Shown here piece by piece: positions 25,593-36,014 of a stretch of DNA of 64,000 nt (within the stretch, counting starts at the first letter, position 1; every line of letters begins with the position of its first letter). Under the pieces are notes generated by a model. That model did no database searches. It was not told where the DNA came from and saw only the letters and a list, made by a program, of their open reading frames with translations. Origin of the DNA: Photobacterium aquae. GTDB taxonomy: Bacteria; Pseudomonadota; Gammaproteobacteria; Enterobacterales; Vibrionaceae. The position numbers and the translations under genes were made by a program. The DNA is taken from contig NZ_LDOT01000005.1 in NCBI RefSeq assembly GCF_001029445.1, positions 62,001 through 126,000 of the forward strand, written 5' to 3'.

Positions 25593-26029
25593 CCCCCGCG
25601 CACGTAGGTGCACCCAACTTGGCCCCGTCGGTCAATCCGCCCACCGAGCAGGCGGCACGGGATAATCGCGTCCGGAAGAAGATCACCCCGCCTAGCGAAA
25701 TGGTGGCGGCGAACCGCCAGCGGCCGCTTGGCAGTGAAGAGAAAAACCGCCGTCAGGCGATTAAAGAGGAGCTGGCCGATTCCAAGGGGAACAGCCATGT
25801 TATTCGTTACAGCGAAGAGCTGGAGCGGATCATCAAGCAGCTCTCTGCCGGAAGTTACCTGCCGGAGTCCTCCAGCCTTGGCTATAGCATGCACATCAAG
25901 CTGCCGCGAGAATTGCTCGAGGCGCTTGCCACCATCAGCGAAGCCGAACGGACCAAAGGGGTGGTAACCCATAAATATGCCCTGTCGACTATCCCCAATC
26001 CGCCGAATGACTATGTGGTTGTGATTTGA
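25583..26029 (+). CDS. Conserved protein of unknown function
   Basis: Protein of 148 residues with no signal peptide or membrane helix. The N-terminal half is Pro/Ala-rich and probably disordered; a Lys/Arg/Glu-rich helix around residues 45-75 follows. A compact C-terminal part contains GYSMHIKLPRELLEALATIS and ends in DYVVVI. It has a strong GGGGGAGGG eight bases before the ATG. It lies between bioH and tex, where Vibrio genomes carry a similar unknown gene (recollection). No function can be assigned; database labels of the protease type would not be supported by any motif I see. Confidence 0.75.
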   Translation: MLVTPAHVGAPNLAPSVNPPTEQAARDNRVRKKITPPSEMVAANRQRPLGSEEKNRRQAIKEELADSKGNSHVIRYSEELERIIKQLSAGSYLPESSSLGYSMHIKLPRELLEALATISEAERTKGVVTHKYALSTIPNPPNDYVVVI

Positions 26030-26050
26030 GCGGAGATGAAAAGCCAGCAA

Positions 26051-26085
26051 GAAAAAAAGCGAGTGCCAGGCACTCGCTTTTTCGT
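26051..26085. terminator. Bidirectional terminator between the unknown gene and tex
   Basis: Stem AAAAAGCGAGTG / CACTCGCTTTTT with loop CCAGG and flanking A and T runs. Confidence 0.92.
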
Positions 26086-26108
26086 TTCTGGGCTTCAGTT
26101 ACGCCCGG

Positions 26109-28439
26109 TTATTTCTTCTTGGCATTGGCAAAGGCCGCGGCAAAGGCACCGCCCATCGCATTGCCGCCGTTGTCCTGCTGGCGAGGAGTGCTCTGGCGTG
26201 GCGAACGGTTGCTGCCGGCTGCCGGGCGCGGCTCTTGGGCCTTGCGGGCTGGCTTGTCCTGTCCCGGCTCGTCGCCAAGGCGCATGGACATACCGATGCG
26301 GTTGCGCTGCAGATCCACTTCCATCACTTTCACCTTGACGATATCACCCGCCTTGACCACCTCGCGCGGATCGGAGACGAACTTGTCCGACAGCGCCGAG
26401 ATATGGACTAGGCCATCTTGGTGAACGCCGACATCGACGAAGGCACCGAAGTTGGTGACGTTGGTGATCACCCCTTCCAGTACCATGCCCGGGATCAGAT
26501 CCTTCACCTCGTTGACGCCATCGGCAAAGGTTGCGGTCTTGAACTCGGGACGCGGGTCGCGGCCTGGCTTGTCGAGCTCGCCGATAATATCGGTCACGGT
26601 CGGCAGGCCGAACTGCTCGTCGGTATAGTCGGCGGCCTTGAGGCCGCGCAGGAATTCGCTGTTGCCGATAATCGCATCAAGCGGCTTGCCGTTGGCCGCC
26701 GCGATGTTCTTGACCACCGCATAGGATTCCGGGTGTACCGCGGAGCTGTCGAGCGGGTTCTTGCCGCCCATGATCCGGAGGAAGCCGGCACACTGTTCGA
26801 AGGCCTTTGGCCCGAGGCGCGAGACTTTCTTGAGGGTGGTGCGACTGTCGAAGCGGCCGTTTTCATCGCGGTAGCTAACGATGTTCTGGGCGATGGTCGG
26901 GTTGAGGCCTGCCACGCGGGTCAGCAGGGCCGGCGAGGCCGTGTTGACGTCAACGCCGACGGCGTTCACGCAGTCTTCCACCACCGCATCGAGGCGCTTG
27001 GCCAGCATGCTTTGGCTGACGTCGTGCTGGTATTGGCCGACCCCGATCGATTTCGGGTCGATTTTCACCAGCTCAGCCAGCGGATCCTGCAGGCGGCGGC
27101 CGATAGACACCGCCCCGCGCAGCGATACGTCGAGGTTAGGGAATTCGTTGGCGGCCAGCTCGGAAGCCGAATAAACAGAGGCTCCGGCCTCGCTGACCAT
27201 CACGCTCTGGATCTTCAGGTTGTTGGCCTTTAGCAGGGCGGCGACGAAGCTGTCGGTCTCGCGCGAGGCCGTGCCGTTGCCGATGGCGATCAGATCGACA
27301 TGGTGCTTGTTGAGCAGTGCCAGTACGGTGGCCTCAGCCTCTGCCACTCGCGCCTTGGCGGTATGCGGGTAGATCGTCGCGGTGTCGAGCAGCTTGCCGG
27401 TGGCATCGACCACGGCGACCTTACAGCCAGTCCGCAGGCCCGGGTCAAGGGCAAGGGTCACGCGTGGGCCAGCCGGTGCGGCCATCAGCAGATCTTTCAG
27501 GTTGTCGGCAAACACCTGCATCGCGCCGTCCTCGGCCTTCTCGCGCAGGGCGGCCATCAGCTCGGTTTCCATGTGCATCAGGATCTTGATCCGCCATGCC
27601 CAGCTGATCACCTGCTTGCGCCAGCTGTCGGCAGGCTGGGTACCCAGCGATACGCCGTAGTGCTCGGCGATCATCACCTCGCAGTAGGAGCCGCGGACAT
27701 TTTCGTCCTGGCCGGGGTCGGCATTGAGCGACACCTGCAAAATTCCTTCGTTGCGGCCGCGGAACAGGGCCAGCGCACGGTGGGAGGGAATGCGCTTAAG
27801 GGTTTCGTTGTACTCGAAGTAGTCCTTGAACTTGGCGCCTTCCTCTTCTTTGCCTGCTACGACGCGGGAGGTCAGTTCGGCATTGTTCTGCAGCTGGCGG
27901 CGGATTTTTTCCAGCAGTCCGGCATCTTCGGCAAAGCGTTCCATCAGGATCGCCCGGGCGCCGTCGAGTGCTGCCTTGGTATCGGAGATGCCCTTGTCGG
28001 CATCGACAAAGGCATCGGCGGCGTGCTCTGGCTGCTGGCCGGCGTTGTTCCACAGGCTGTCGGCCAGCGGCTCAAGGCCTGCCTCGATGGCGATCTGGCC
28101 CTTGGTGCGGCGCTTGGGTTTATAAGGCAGGTAGAGATCTTCGAGGCGCGTCTTGCTGTCGGCGGTGTTGATTGCCGCTTCTAGCTCGGCAGTCAGCTTG
28201 CCTTGTTCGGTAATCGATTTGAGGATCACCTGACGGCGGTCTTCCATCTCGCGCAGGTAGCCAAGGCGTGATTCCAGGGTACGCAGCTGGGTATCGTCCA
28301 GCCCGCCGGTTACTTCTTTACGGTAACGGGCGATGAAGGGTACCGTGTTGCCGTCATCAAGCAGGGTGATGGCTGCCGTGACTTGCTGCTGGCGCACCGC
28401 CAGTTCTTGGGCAATCGTCTGGTTGATCGTGTTGCTCAT
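26109..28439 (-). CDS. tex: RNA-binding transcription accessory protein Tex
   Basis: Tex/YhgF protein of 776 residues. In order: an N-terminal helical region ([13 protein letters not shown]), a YqgF/RNase H-like domain ([28 protein letters not shown] core), helix-hairpin-helix motifs ([28 protein letters not shown] core), and a C-terminal S1 RNA-binding domain ([29 protein letters not shown] core). The tail is Pro/Arg/Gln-rich. It binds nucleic acids and affects transcription of stress or toxin genes in other bacteria. I chose ATG 28439 because E. coli lacks the five preceding residues; ATG 28454 is possible. greB lies upstream on the same strand. Confidence 0.95.
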   Translation of the reverse strand: MSNTINQTIAQELAVRQQQVTAAITLLDDGNTVPFIARYRKEVTGGLDDTQLRTLESRLGYLREMEDRRQVILKSITEQGKLTAELEAAINTADSKTRLEDLYLPYKPKRRTKGQIAIEAGLEPLADSLWNNAGQQPEHAADAFVDADKGISDTKAALDGARAILMERFAEDAGLLEKIRRQLQNNAELTSRVVAGKEEEGAKFKDYFEYNETLKRIPSHRALALFRGRNEGILQVSLNADPGQDENVRGSYCEVMIAEHYGVSLGTQPADSWRKQVISWAWRIKILMHMETELMAALREKAEDGAMQVFADNLKDLLMAAPAGPRVTLALDPGLRTGCKVAVVDATGKLLDTATIYPHTAKARVAEAEATVLALLNKHHVDLIAIGNGTASRETDSFVAALLKANNLKIQSVMVSEAGASVYSASELAANEFPNLDVSLRGAVSIGRRLQDPLAELVKIDPKSIGVGQYQHDVSQSMLAKRLDAVVEDCVNAVGVDVNTASPALLTRVAGLNPTIAQNIVSYRDENGRFDSRTTLKKVSRLGPKAFEQCAGFLRIMGGKNPLDSSAVHPESYAVVKNIAAANGKPLDAIIGNSEFLRGLKAADYTDEQFGLPTVTDIIGELDKPGRDPRPEFKTATFADGVNEVKDLIPGMVLEGVITNVTNFGAFVDVGVHQDGLVHISALSDKFVSDPREVVKAGDIVKVKVMEVDLQRNRIGMSMRLGDEPGQDKPARKAQEPRPAAGSNRSPRQSTPRQQDNGGNAMGGAFAAAFANAKKK

Positions 28440-28522
28440 TCCGTTGTATCTCATTTTGTCGTTGATAGCCCCATTTTACGGGGGAACGGGGCATAGGCAA
28501 GGTGTTGGGTGTTAGTACTGTG

Positions 28523-28993
28523 TCAGCGGTAGCGGATACTGTTGACGAACCATTCTTTGCGCCCGGCCGGGGTGTTGACCACGAAGTCGTCGTCGACTTC
28601 TTTTTTGAGCATGGCCCGGGCCATCGGCGAGTCGATGGAGATATAGTCATTGCGGCCGTAGATCTCGTCCGGCCCTACGATGCGGAACTGGAGGGTATCG
28701 CCGGCATCGTTTTCGATTTCGACCCAGGCCCCGAAGAACACCTTGCCGTCCTGCTGCGGCGAGTAGTCAACGACCTGAACCTGCTCGAGGCGCTTGCGCA
28801 GGTAGCGCACCCTCCGGTCGATTTCGCGCAGGCGTTTTTTGTTGTACTGGTAATCGGCATTCTCCGAACGATCACCCAGGCTGGCGGCCCAGGTCACCTT
28901 TTTGGTCACCTCCGGGCGATCTTCCTTCCACAGGAAATCGAGCTCTTGCTTGAGCTTGTCGTACCCTTCGCGGGTGATCAGGTTGGTTTTCAT
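28523..28993 (-). CDS. greB: Transcript cleavage factor GreB
   Basis: RNA polymerase secondary-channel factor of 156 residues that stimulates cleavage of backtracked RNA. The N-terminal coiled coil (about residues 5-75) contains the acidic tip ASLGDRSENADYQYNKKRLR (GDRSENADYQYNKK core). The C-terminal FKBP-like domain is seen in RIVGPDEIYGRNDYISIDSP (VGPDEI core). GreB rather than GreA is indicated by the YNKKRLREID stretch. AGGAG lies 11 bp before the ATG. Probably co-directional with tex, with an 83-bp gap. Confidence 0.96.
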   Translation of the reverse strand: MKTNLITREGYDKLKQELDFLWKEDRPEVTKKVTWAASLGDRSENADYQYNKKRLREIDRRVRYLRKRLEQVQVVDYSPQQDGKVFFGAWVEIENDAGDTLQFRIVGPDEIYGRNDYISIDSPMARAMLKKEVDDDFVVNTPAGRKEWFVNSIRYR

Positions 28994-29351
28994 GGTTCGG
29001 TCCGGCTCCTGAGAGGTTGATGAAAGCTGAACAGCTCGGTCATGGTGGTTATCCTCCTGCGGGACGAGGCCAAGATCAAGGGTTTACGCTAACATCCGGT
29101 ATTGTTTTGGATAGTTCTTTGAATTTAGGTTAGTTTATGGGGAAAAGGAAAGATTTTTGGCCCGCTGCTTCCCCGCTTGGCAACGTGGCGAGAGCCTCGG
29201 TACGGACATACTCAGTAACAATTTTGCTTCTGTTTTGGCGGCAAAATTCAGCTACCCGCTGGGTCGCTCAAGTACACTAGCTACAGTTTGACAGATACCG
29301 TTTTAACAGAGACAGTTTCGATAGAACCTGTCTATGCAAGTAAGGTGAACT
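28994..29351. other. Divergent greB-ompR control region
   Basis: About 360 bases without a gene. It must hold the promoters of greB (minus) and ompR (plus). A TTGACA at 29288-29293 is a candidate ompR -35 but no good -10 follows at normal distance. A TACACT at 29273-29278 is another -10 candidate. I see no strong operator or RNA structure. Confidence 0.5.
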
Positions 29352-30071
29352 ATGCAGGAAAATTATAAGATTCTGGTTGTGGATGATGACATGCGCCTGC
29401 GCGCGCTGCTTGAGCGTTACCTGTCCGAGCAGGGCTTTCAGGTGCGCAGCGTAGCCAACGGCGAGCAGATGGATCGTCTGCTGTCGCGGGAGAACTTCCA
29501 TCTGATGGTGCTTGACCTGATGCTGCCGGGCGAAGACGGCCTGTCGATCTGCCGCCGCCTACGCAATGCCAACAACATGCTGCCGATCCTGATGCTGACA
29601 GCCAAGGGCGACGAGGTCGACCGGATTGTCGGGTTGGAAGTCGGTGCCGATGATTACCTGCCAAAGCCGTTCAATCCTCGTGAGCTGTTGGCCCGTATCC
29701 GTGCGGTGCTGCGTCGCCAGACTGTCGAAGCCCCGGGTGCGCCGAGCGTCGAGAGCAAGGTGATTGAGTTTGGCGAGTTCCGCCTCAACCTAGGCACCCG
29801 CGAGATGTTCCGTGGCGAGGAGCCGATGCCGTTAACCTCGGGTGAGTTTGCCGTGCTCAAGGCACTGGTGACCAACGCCCGCGAGCCGATGTCGCGCGAC
29901 AAGCTGATGAACATGGCCCGCGGCCGAGAATATTCGGCGATGGAGCGTTCCATCGATGTCCAGATCTCCCGTCTGCGCCGGATGGTCGAGGAGGATCCGA
30001 GCCGTCCGCGCTATATCCAGACGGTCTGGGGCTTGGGTTACGTGTTCGTGCCGGATGGCAGTGAGGCGTAA
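29352..30071 (+). CDS. ompR: Osmolarity response regulator OmpR
   Basis: Two-component response regulator of 239 residues. The receiver domain (1-120) has the acidic pocket VVDDDMRLR, the phosphoryl acceptor Asp55 in LMVLDLMLPGEDG and Lys105 in PKPFNPREL. The DNA-binding winged helix is in residues 135-235 with SAMERSIDVQISRLRRMVEE (DVQISRLRRMVE core). It is almost identical to E. coli OmpR and controls porin genes in response to osmolarity and acidity. envZ starts three bases after its stop. Confidence 0.98.
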   Translation: MQENYKILVVDDDMRLRALLERYLSEQGFQVRSVANGEQMDRLLSRENFHLMVLDLMLPGEDGLSICRRLRNANNMLPILMLTAKGDEVDRIVGLEVGADDYLPKPFNPRELLARIRAVLRRQTVEAPGAPSVESKVIEFGEFRLNLGTREMFRGEEPMPLTSGEFAVLKALVTNAREPMSRDKLMNMARGREYSAMERSIDVQISRLRRMVEEDPSRPRYIQTVWGLGYVFVPDGSEA

Positions 30072-30074
30072 GCC

Positions 30075-31424
30075 ATGCGACTATCTCCACGCAGTACGTT
30101 CACCCGAACTTTGATTCTTCTCGCTGGCTTGCTGATTGCAAGCCAGATTTTTTCCTACCTTGCGGTTTTGAACTACGCCCTGCTGCCCAGCCTGCAGCAG
30201 TTCAACCGGATCCTCGCCTACGAAGTCCGGCTGATGCTCAAGGAAGATGTCGAGCTGGCCGATGGCAATACTTTCCATCTTGATACCCCGCTGCGCCGCC
30301 AGTTGCTCGAGCAGCTCGGGGTGACCCTGCATGCCGAGGACGGCACTGATCCGGTCCATGACGAGGAGCTCAGGGAGTACGCCAAGGCGACGGAAGTCGA
30401 GTATCTTAGCGAAGAGATGAGCAGCGAGCTGGGCTCGCCGACTCAGGTCAGGCTGGTGTTGGGTACCGACAGTTACGTGCTGTGGCTCAAGAGCGAGGCG
30501 ATACCGGGCTACTTGATGCGGATCCCGCTGTCGGAGTTGCAGGAGGACGATTTCTCGCCGCTGTTCCACTACAGTTTGATTATCGCCTTCATGGTGATTG
30601 CCGGTGGCTGGCTGTTCATCCGGATCCAGAACCGGCCGCTGGTGGCCCTCGAGCAGGCGGCCTTGCAGGTTGCCCGGGGCGAGACCCCGCCGGTGCTGCC
30701 TGAGCGCGGGGCCTCGGAAATCCGTGCGGTGACCAAGGCGTTCAACAAGATGGCGGCGGGGATCAAGCAACTTGAGGATGACCGGGCCTTGCTGATGGCC
30801 GGGGTCAGCCATGATTTGCGTACCCCGTTGACCCGGATCCGGTTGGCGACCGAGATGATGTCGCCCGAGGACGGCTATCTGGCCGAGAGCATGATCAAAG
30901 ATACCGAGGAATGTAACGAGATCATCAGCCAGTTCATGGACTACCTCAAATCCACCAAGAAGCAGGCCGAGGAAGACATTTTTCTCAATGCCCTGTTGCA
31001 GGAGGTGGCGGAATCCGAGGGGGGCTACGAGCGCGAAATCGATCTGGCTCTGGGCGATATTCCCGGGGTGATATGTGCCAACGGCGTATCGATAAAGCGT
31101 TCGGTGGCCAATCTGGTGGTCAATGCGCTTCGCTATGGCAACGGCTGGGTTAGGATTTCCAGCGGTGCGACGGCCGACCGGAAAAGCGCGTGGTTCTGCG
31201 TCGAGGATGACGGCCCTGGGATCGAACCGTCTCAGGTTGCCAAGATGTTCCAGCCGTTGACCCGGGGCGATGCCGCGCGCGGGACGGATACCGAGGGTAC
31301 CGGGCTGGGCTTGGCCATCGTCAAGCGGATTATCGACCAGCATGAAGGGACGATACAGGTTTCCAACCGGCGCGAGGGCGGGCTCAAGGTCCAGATCAGC
31401 CTGCCGTTGCTGGTGCGCAAGTAG
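30075..31424 (+). CDS. envZ: Osmolarity sensor histidine kinase EnvZ
   Basis: Inner-membrane sensor kinase of 449 residues that phosphorylates and dephosphorylates OmpR. Two membrane helices (about 12-35 and 163-184) enclose a periplasmic domain. A HAMP linker follows. The phosphorylated His246 is in [20 protein letters not shown] (SHDLRTPL core). The ATP-binding N, G1 and G2 boxes are in [22 protein letters not shown] and [12 protein letters not shown]. It is co-transcribed with ompR and ends at a strong terminator. Confidence 0.97.
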   Translation: MRLSPRSTFTRTLILLAGLLIASQIFSYLAVLNYALLPSLQQFNRILAYEVRLMLKEDVELADGNTFHLDTPLRRQLLEQLGVTLHAEDGTDPVHDEELREYAKATEVEYLSEEMSSELGSPTQVRLVLGTDSYVLWLKSEAIPGYLMRIPLSELQEDDFSPLFHYSLIIAFMVIAGGWLFIRIQNRPLVALEQAALQVARGETPPVLPERGASEIRAVTKAFNKMAAGIKQLEDDRALLMAGVSHDLRTPLTRIRLATEMMSPEDGYLAESMIKDTEECNEIISQFMDYLKSTKKQAEEDIFLNALLQEVAESEGGYEREIDLALGDIPGVICANGVSIKRSVANLVVNALRYGNGWVRISSGATADRKSAWFCVEDDGPGIEPSQVAKMFQPLTRGDAARGTDTEGTGLGLAIVKRIIDQHEGTIQVSNRREGGLKVQISLPLLVRK

Positions 31425-31450
31425 CGTGAACCTCGTCATTGTCTGATATG

Positions 31451-31480
31451 AAAAACGGGAGCCTCGGCTCCCGTTTTTTT
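31451..31480. terminator. Bidirectional terminator between envZ and xanP
   Basis: Stem AAAAACGGGAGCC / GGCTCCCGTTTTT with a very short loop, followed by T's; serves both convergent genes. Confidence 0.92.
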
Positions 31481-31497
31481 ATGCCCGTTATTCACGC

Positions 31498-32868
31498 TTA
31501 GTCGCGCTCTTCCGGCAAGATCAGGTTGAGGATGATGGCGGTGATGCCGCCGGCCGCCATCCCTGAAGATAGGATGCTCTTGACGATATCCGGCATGAAC
31601 TGGAGGATTTCCGGTTTCTGGGCGATCCCCAGTCCCATCGAGAACGACAGGGCCATGATCAGGATGGCACGGCGGTCGAGCTTGCAGCGCGAGATAATGC
31701 GGACGCCTGAGGCGGCAATGGTGCCGAACATCACGATGGTGGCTCCGCCCAGTACCGGCTCGGGGATCAGCTGGACCAGGTTGGCAACCCCGGGGAACAA
31801 GCCGAGCAGTACCAGCATGCCCGCGACGAAGTAGCCAATGTAGCGGCTGGCGACGCCGGTCAGCTGGATGATGCCGTTGTTCTGGCTGAAGGTGGAGTTC
31901 GGGAAGCTGTTGAGAACAGCGGCCACGGCGGAGTTGATGCCGTCGGCCAGTACCCCGCCTTTGATCCGTTTCATGTAGACCGGGCCGGCGACTGGCTGCT
32001 CGGAGGTTTCCGAGGTCGCGGTGATATCGCCGATAGCCTCGAGCGAGGTGATGGCAAAGACGATGATTAGCGGGAACAGCAGGCCCCAGTCAAACCCGAG
32101 GCCGTACTGCATCGGCAGCGGGATAGCGATGAAATCGGACTCGGCCATCCGGGTGGTGTCGACCATGCCCATGAGCCATGCCAGTAGGGTACCTGCCGCC
32201 ATCGCGATGACAATCGACGAGACCCGCAGGTAAGGGTTCTTGACCCGGTTGAGCAGGACAATCAGGCCGAGCACGGTGCCGGCCAGCATTAGGTTGTCGA
32301 GGCTGCCGAAGGTGCCGCCCTCGATAGCAGCATAGCCGCCGCCCATCGATGTCAGGCCGATTTGGATTAGGGTCAGGCCGATCAGGGTTACCACGATCCC
32401 CGAGACCAGCGGGGTGATGACACGCTGGGCATGCTGGAGAACCCGAGAGATCAGCACTTCGGTCAGCGAGGCAAACAGGATAGTGCCGAAGATGGCCGCC
32501 ATCATGGTCGGGATATCCGCACCGCCTGCCTTGAGTGCGAGGCCAGCCCCGATAATCGGACCGAGGAAATTGAAGCTGGTTCCTTGGATGGACAGCAGCC
32601 CCGAGCCGACCGGGCCGAAGGTTCGGATTTGGATGAAAGAGGCAACGCCGGAGGCAAACAGCGACATGCTGACGATGGTGTTGGTATCGCTGGCTGGCAG
32701 GCCGAGGGCCTGGCAGATGATCAGCGAGGGGGTGATCACGGCGACGAACATCGCGAGTAGGTGCTGGGCGGCGGCAAACAGGGTTTGTGGCAGCGGCGGG
32801 CGGTCTTCGAGACGGTAGACCAGATCCGATTTCTGGGGTGTATCAATGGCACTGTGCTGGCGTGTCAT
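31498..32868 (-). CDS. xanP: Xanthine/proton symporter (NCS2 family), XanP-like
   Basis: Inner-membrane purine permease of the nucleobase-ascorbate family (NCS2), 456 residues and about 14 helices. It matches E. coli XanP in [18 protein letters not shown] ([11 protein letters not shown] core), [14 protein letters not shown], the substrate motif [15 protein letters not shown] and [24 protein letters not shown] ([15 protein letters not shown] in relatives). The substrate xanthine is inferred from this similarity. A perfect PurR-type palindrome 176 bp upstream supports purine control. It converges with envZ. Confidence 0.92.
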   Translation of the reverse strand: MTRQHSAIDTPQKSDLVYRLEDRPPLPQTLFAAAQHLLAMFVAVITPSLIICQALGLPASDTNTIVSMSLFASGVASFIQIRTFGPVGSGLLSIQGTSFNFLGPIIGAGLALKAGGADIPTMMAAIFGTILFASLTEVLISRVLQHAQRVITPLVSGIVVTLIGLTLIQIGLTSMGGGYAAIEGGTFGSLDNLMLAGTVLGLIVLLNRVKNPYLRVSSIVIAMAAGTLLAWLMGMVDTTRMAESDFIAIPLPMQYGLGFDWGLLFPLIIVFAITSLEAIGDITATSETSEQPVAGPVYMKRIKGGVLADGINSAVAAVLNSFPNSTFSQNNGIIQLTGVASRYIGYFVAGMLVLLGLFPGVANLVQLIPEPVLGGATIVMFGTIAASGVRIISRCKLDRRAILIMALSFSMGLGIAQKPEILQFMPDIVKSILSSGMAAGGITAIILNLILPEERD

Positions 32869-33043
32869 GGCCGGTGGTTTCCTGATTGTTCGCCGGTATT
32901 CCCGTCTATCCGCGCTGAATGGGCGGTAGGGTGTGCAGGCCGGATAATGCTCTGTGATTGCTGTTAGTCAGATCCGGGCGATGCACCGAGAGTGGCGGTG
33001 GCTAGTTGGGTTGGCCGCTATTTTAGTGATCTACAACCAAAAA

Positions 33044-33055
33044 GCAAACGTTTGC
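33044..33055. promoter_or_regulatory. PurR operator upstream of xanP
   Basis: Perfect palindrome GCAAACGTTTGC, the core of the PurR operator. It lies between xanP (start at 32868) and the end of recG, so xanP is the likely target. Binding is inferred. Confidence 0.75.
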
Positions 33056-33128
33056 GCTGTTTTTATCAGTAGCACGAAGAAGGTGCGGAAGAGCCAACTG
33101 CCATAGGCAGCTGGCTTGATAAGGGGGA

Positions 33129-35210
33129 TCAGGCGTTGGAGTAGTTTTCGCGCTGGCCCAGCCAGCGGTCGATAATCGCCTTGGCATTGGCTGGATAGTG
33201 GTCGTGGAGGTAGCGGGCCAGCTTCTGGACCTGCGGGATCAGGTGTTGGTCGCGAACCAGATCGGCGACCTTGAATTCGGCAATACCGGTCTGTTTGGTG
33301 CCCAGCAGCTCGCCCGGGCCACGGATCTCCAGATCGCGCTGGGCAATCACGAAGCCGTCGCTGCTCTCGCGCAGTACGCCGAGGCGCTTCTGGGCCGTTT
33401 TCGATAGCGGGGCGCGGTAGAGCAGGACACAGTGGCTGGCAACCTTGCCCCGGCCGACCCGGCCACGGAGCTGGTGGAGCTGGGCAAGGCCGAGCCGCTC
33501 CGGGTTTTCAATGACCATCAGGCTGGCATTGGGCACGTCGACCCCGACTTCGATCACCGTGGTGGCGACCAGCAGGTGGAGCTCGCCGTCTTTGAATTGC
33601 TGCATGATGGTCTGTTTTTCTGCCTGTTTCATCCGGCCGTGGACCAGCCCGATCTTGAGCTCCGGTAGCTGGGCGGTGAGCTCGGCGGCAGTATCGGAAG
33701 CGGCCTGGGCCTCTAAGACTTCTGACTCGTCGATCAGGGTGCAGACCCAGTAGGCCTGACGGCCCTCGTCGAGGCAGGCGGCACGGATCCGGTTGATGAT
33801 GTCCGCCCGGCGTGAGTCCGGCAGCGCCACGGTTTGGATCGGGGTCCGGCCCGGCGGCAGCTCGTCAATGACCGAGGTTTCGAGATCGGCATAGGCGGTC
33901 ATCGCCAGCGTGCGCGGGATCGGGGTCGCGGTCATGATCAGCTGGTGCGGGTAGCGGCCTTCGTTGGCCCCTTTTTCGCGCAGCTCGAGTCGCTGGTGGA
34001 CGCCGAAGCGGTGTTGTTCATCGATGATGACCAGTGCGAGATTGGCAAAGACAACCTGCTCCTGAAACAGGGCGTGGGTACCGACCACCATTTTGGCCTC
34101 GCCGCTTTCGATGCGGGCCAGCTCGCTGTCGCGGGCCTTGCCCTTGAGCTTGCCGGCCAGCCAGCCGACCTCGATCCCGAGCGGATTGAGCCAACTGGCA
34201 AAGTTGCTGGCATGCTGCTCGGCCAACAGTTCGGTCGGGGCCATCAGGGCCACCTGAAAGCCATGTTCTATGGCGCGCAGTGCCGCCAGTGCCGCAACCA
34301 GCGTTTTGCCTGAGCCAACGTCACCCTGCACCAGCCGCATCATCGGATGGGGGCGGGCAAGATCCTGTTCGATATCGGCCACGACCCGCTGTTGGGCTCC
34401 CGTTGGGCTGAACGGCAGGCTGCCGAGCAGTTGCTGTTTTAGGTTATCGGAGGTTGTCAGAGGCCAAGCGGCATGTTGCTGGCCCTTGCTGCGAACTGCC
34501 AGCATCGAGAGGTTCTGGGCCAAGAGCTCTTCGAGGATCAGGCGCTGCTGGGCGGGGTGCTTGCCGGCCTCGAGCTGGTCGAGAGAGACGTCCGGGGTCG
34601 GGCGGTGCATGATGTGCAGCGCCTCGGCCAGTGTCATCTGGCGGTCGTAGAGCCCCTCCGGCAGCAGTTCGCGCACCGCGGCTCGGTCGAGTAGGCGCAG
34701 AGCCTGATCGGTGAGGTTGCGCAGGGTCAGCTGGCGCAGGCCGTCGGTGGTCGGGTAGACCGGGGTCAGGGTCTCCTCGACGCTGAGCTCGGTTGGCTCA
34801 GAGAAGACCTTGTAATCGGGGTGGATGATCTCCAGCCCGTACTGGCCGCGCTTGAGCTCGCCGTAGGCCTTGACCTGCTTGCCGTCGGCAAGGCTATTTT
34901 TCATTGCGGCGTTGAAATTGAAAAAACGCAGGGTCGCCGTGCCGGTCTGGTCGCCGATTTTGACGGTCAGCATCTTGCGCTTGCCGAAGCTGATGCTGCT
35001 GTGGAGCACCTCGCCCTGAACGGTCAGGTACTGGCCGGGCATCGCACTGCCGATCGGCCAGATCCGGGTACGGTCCTCATAGCGGAGCGGCAGGTGGAAC
35101 AGGAGATCCTGAATTGTCACCAGACCGATTTTGTGCAGTTTTTCTGCCATTTTGGCCCCGACCCCGGAAAGTTCGGTCAGGGCGATGGTATCGAGTAGTT
35201 GTCCGCTCAT
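33129..35210 (-). CDS. recG: ATP-dependent DNA helicase RecG
   Basis: Superfamily 2 helicase of 693 residues that regresses stalled forks and moves Holliday junctions. The N-terminal wedge domain (about 60-160) is an OB fold for branched DNA. The helicase core has Walker A GDVGSGKTLVA, the DEQH box VIIDEQHRFG, motif III TATPIPRTLA and the C-terminal QLRGRVGRG. The C-terminal end carries the TRG-like segment ESSDGFVIAQRDLEIRGPGE (DGFVIAQRDLEIRGPGE core). It starts 21 bp after trmH on the same strand. Confidence 0.97.
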   Translation of the reverse strand: MSGQLLDTIALTELSGVGAKMAEKLHKIGLVTIQDLLFHLPLRYEDRTRIWPIGSAMPGQYLTVQGEVLHSSISFGKRKMLTVKIGDQTGTATLRFFNFNAAMKNSLADGKQVKAYGELKRGQYGLEIIHPDYKVFSEPTELSVEETLTPVYPTTDGLRQLTLRNLTDQALRLLDRAAVRELLPEGLYDRQMTLAEALHIMHRPTPDVSLDQLEAGKHPAQQRLILEELLAQNLSMLAVRSKGQQHAAWPLTTSDNLKQQLLGSLPFSPTGAQQRVVADIEQDLARPHPMMRLVQGDVGSGKTLVAALAALRAIEHGFQVALMAPTELLAEQHASNFASWLNPLGIEVGWLAGKLKGKARDSELARIESGEAKMVVGTHALFQEQVVFANLALVIIDEQHRFGVHQRLELREKGANEGRYPHQLIMTATPIPRTLAMTAYADLETSVIDELPPGRTPIQTVALPDSRRADIINRIRAACLDEGRQAYWVCTLIDESEVLEAQAASDTAAELTAQLPELKIGLVHGRMKQAEKQTIMQQFKDGELHLLVATTVIEVGVDVPNASLMVIENPERLGLAQLHQLRGRVGRGKVASHCVLLYRAPLSKTAQKRLGVLRESSDGFVIAQRDLEIRGPGELLGTKQTGIAEFKVADLVRDQHLIPQVQKLARYLHDHYPANAKAIIDRWLGQRENYSNA

Positions 35211-35231
35211 GCTATGGGATGTCCGTGTCGG

Positions 35232-35936
35232 TTACTTGCGTTTTTTGGGTTCGATGGCCTGGATTGCGGCCCACCACTGCTCGTCGGCATCGATTTGGCC
35301 GTCGGCATCCAGCGGCGGGTAGGCTAGCCCCTTGCGCTTGGCGACCTTGGCCAATACCGGGTGACCGCGCTCGAACAGGATTCGGTGGACGGTCTCGTCC
35401 GGCAATTGGGTGCGCTCGCGCTGGTACATTCCAGCATTTTGCCGCTGGCGCTGTGCTTCGTAAAGGAGCAGTGCGCTGGCGACCGAGACATTGAGCGACT
35501 GGACCATGCCGACCATCGGGATGATGATGTCCTGATCGGCCATCGCCAATGCTTCCGGGGTGATCCCGTTCTTCTCGCCGCCGAGGATGATGGCCGTCGG
35601 CTTGGTGTAGTCGACTTCGCGGAAATCAATCGCGGTGTCTGACAGGTTGGTTGCCAGTACCTGCATGCCCTGTGCCTTGAGGCTGCTTACGGCGTCGATC
35701 ATGGAATCGTGGACATCGAGCTCGACCCAGTTGCGGGCGCCGGCCGAGGTGTTGCTGAGTACCCGCATGTTTGATTTTGGCCAGACGGCATGAACCTTGT
35801 GAACCCCGACGGCATCGGCGGTACGGATGATGGCCGAGACGTTGTTGGGCTTGTGGACCTCCTCCATGCACACGGTCAGGTCGGGCTGGCGGGTGGCAAG
35901 TACCTCGTGGATACGCTGGAATCGCTCTGGAGTCAT
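35232..35936 (-). CDS. trmH: tRNA (guanosine-18-2'-O)-methyltransferase TrmH
   Basis: SPOUT-class methyltransferase of 234 residues that methylates the ribose of G18 in tRNA. Motif 1 is HKPNNVSAIIRTADAVG, motif 2 AIILGGEKNGITPEAL and motif 3 IPMVGMVQSLNVSVASALLL (SLNVSVASALLL core), which form the SAM knot. A basic C-terminal tail (EPKKRK) fits tRNA binding. It lies in the conserved gmk-rpoZ-spoT-trmH-recG order but is separated from spoT by a terminator. Confidence 0.96.
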   Translation of the reverse strand: MTPERFQRIHEVLATRQPDLTVCMEEVHKPNNVSAIIRTADAVGVHKVHAVWPKSNMRVLSNTSAGARNWVELDVHDSMIDAVSSLKAQGMQVLATNLSDTAIDFREVDYTKPTAIILGGEKNGITPEALAMADQDIIIPMVGMVQSLNVSVASALLLYEAQRQRQNAGMYQRERTQLPDETVHRILFERGHPVLAKVAKRKGLAYPPLDADGQIDADEQWWAAIQAIEPKKRK

Positions 35937-35952
35937 TGTTTTCTACCTAAAG

Positions 35953-35975
35953 AAAACGCCCGTTAGCGGGCGTTT
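35953..35975 (-). terminator. Terminator after spoT
   Basis: Stem AAACGCCCG / CGGGCGTTT with a 4-base loop, running into TTTTCTTT on the minus strand, between spoT and trmH. It implies that trmH-recG either has its own promoter or relies on read-through. Confidence 0.85.
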
Positions 35976-36014
35976 GTGTATTGCTTTGCGAGCCTGCAGC
36001 GGCAGACCACAGTG

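Noticed and set aside
26418..28184. Two long plus-strand frames opposite tex
   Set aside because: Shadows of the tex coding sequence; tex aligns over its full length with known proteins.
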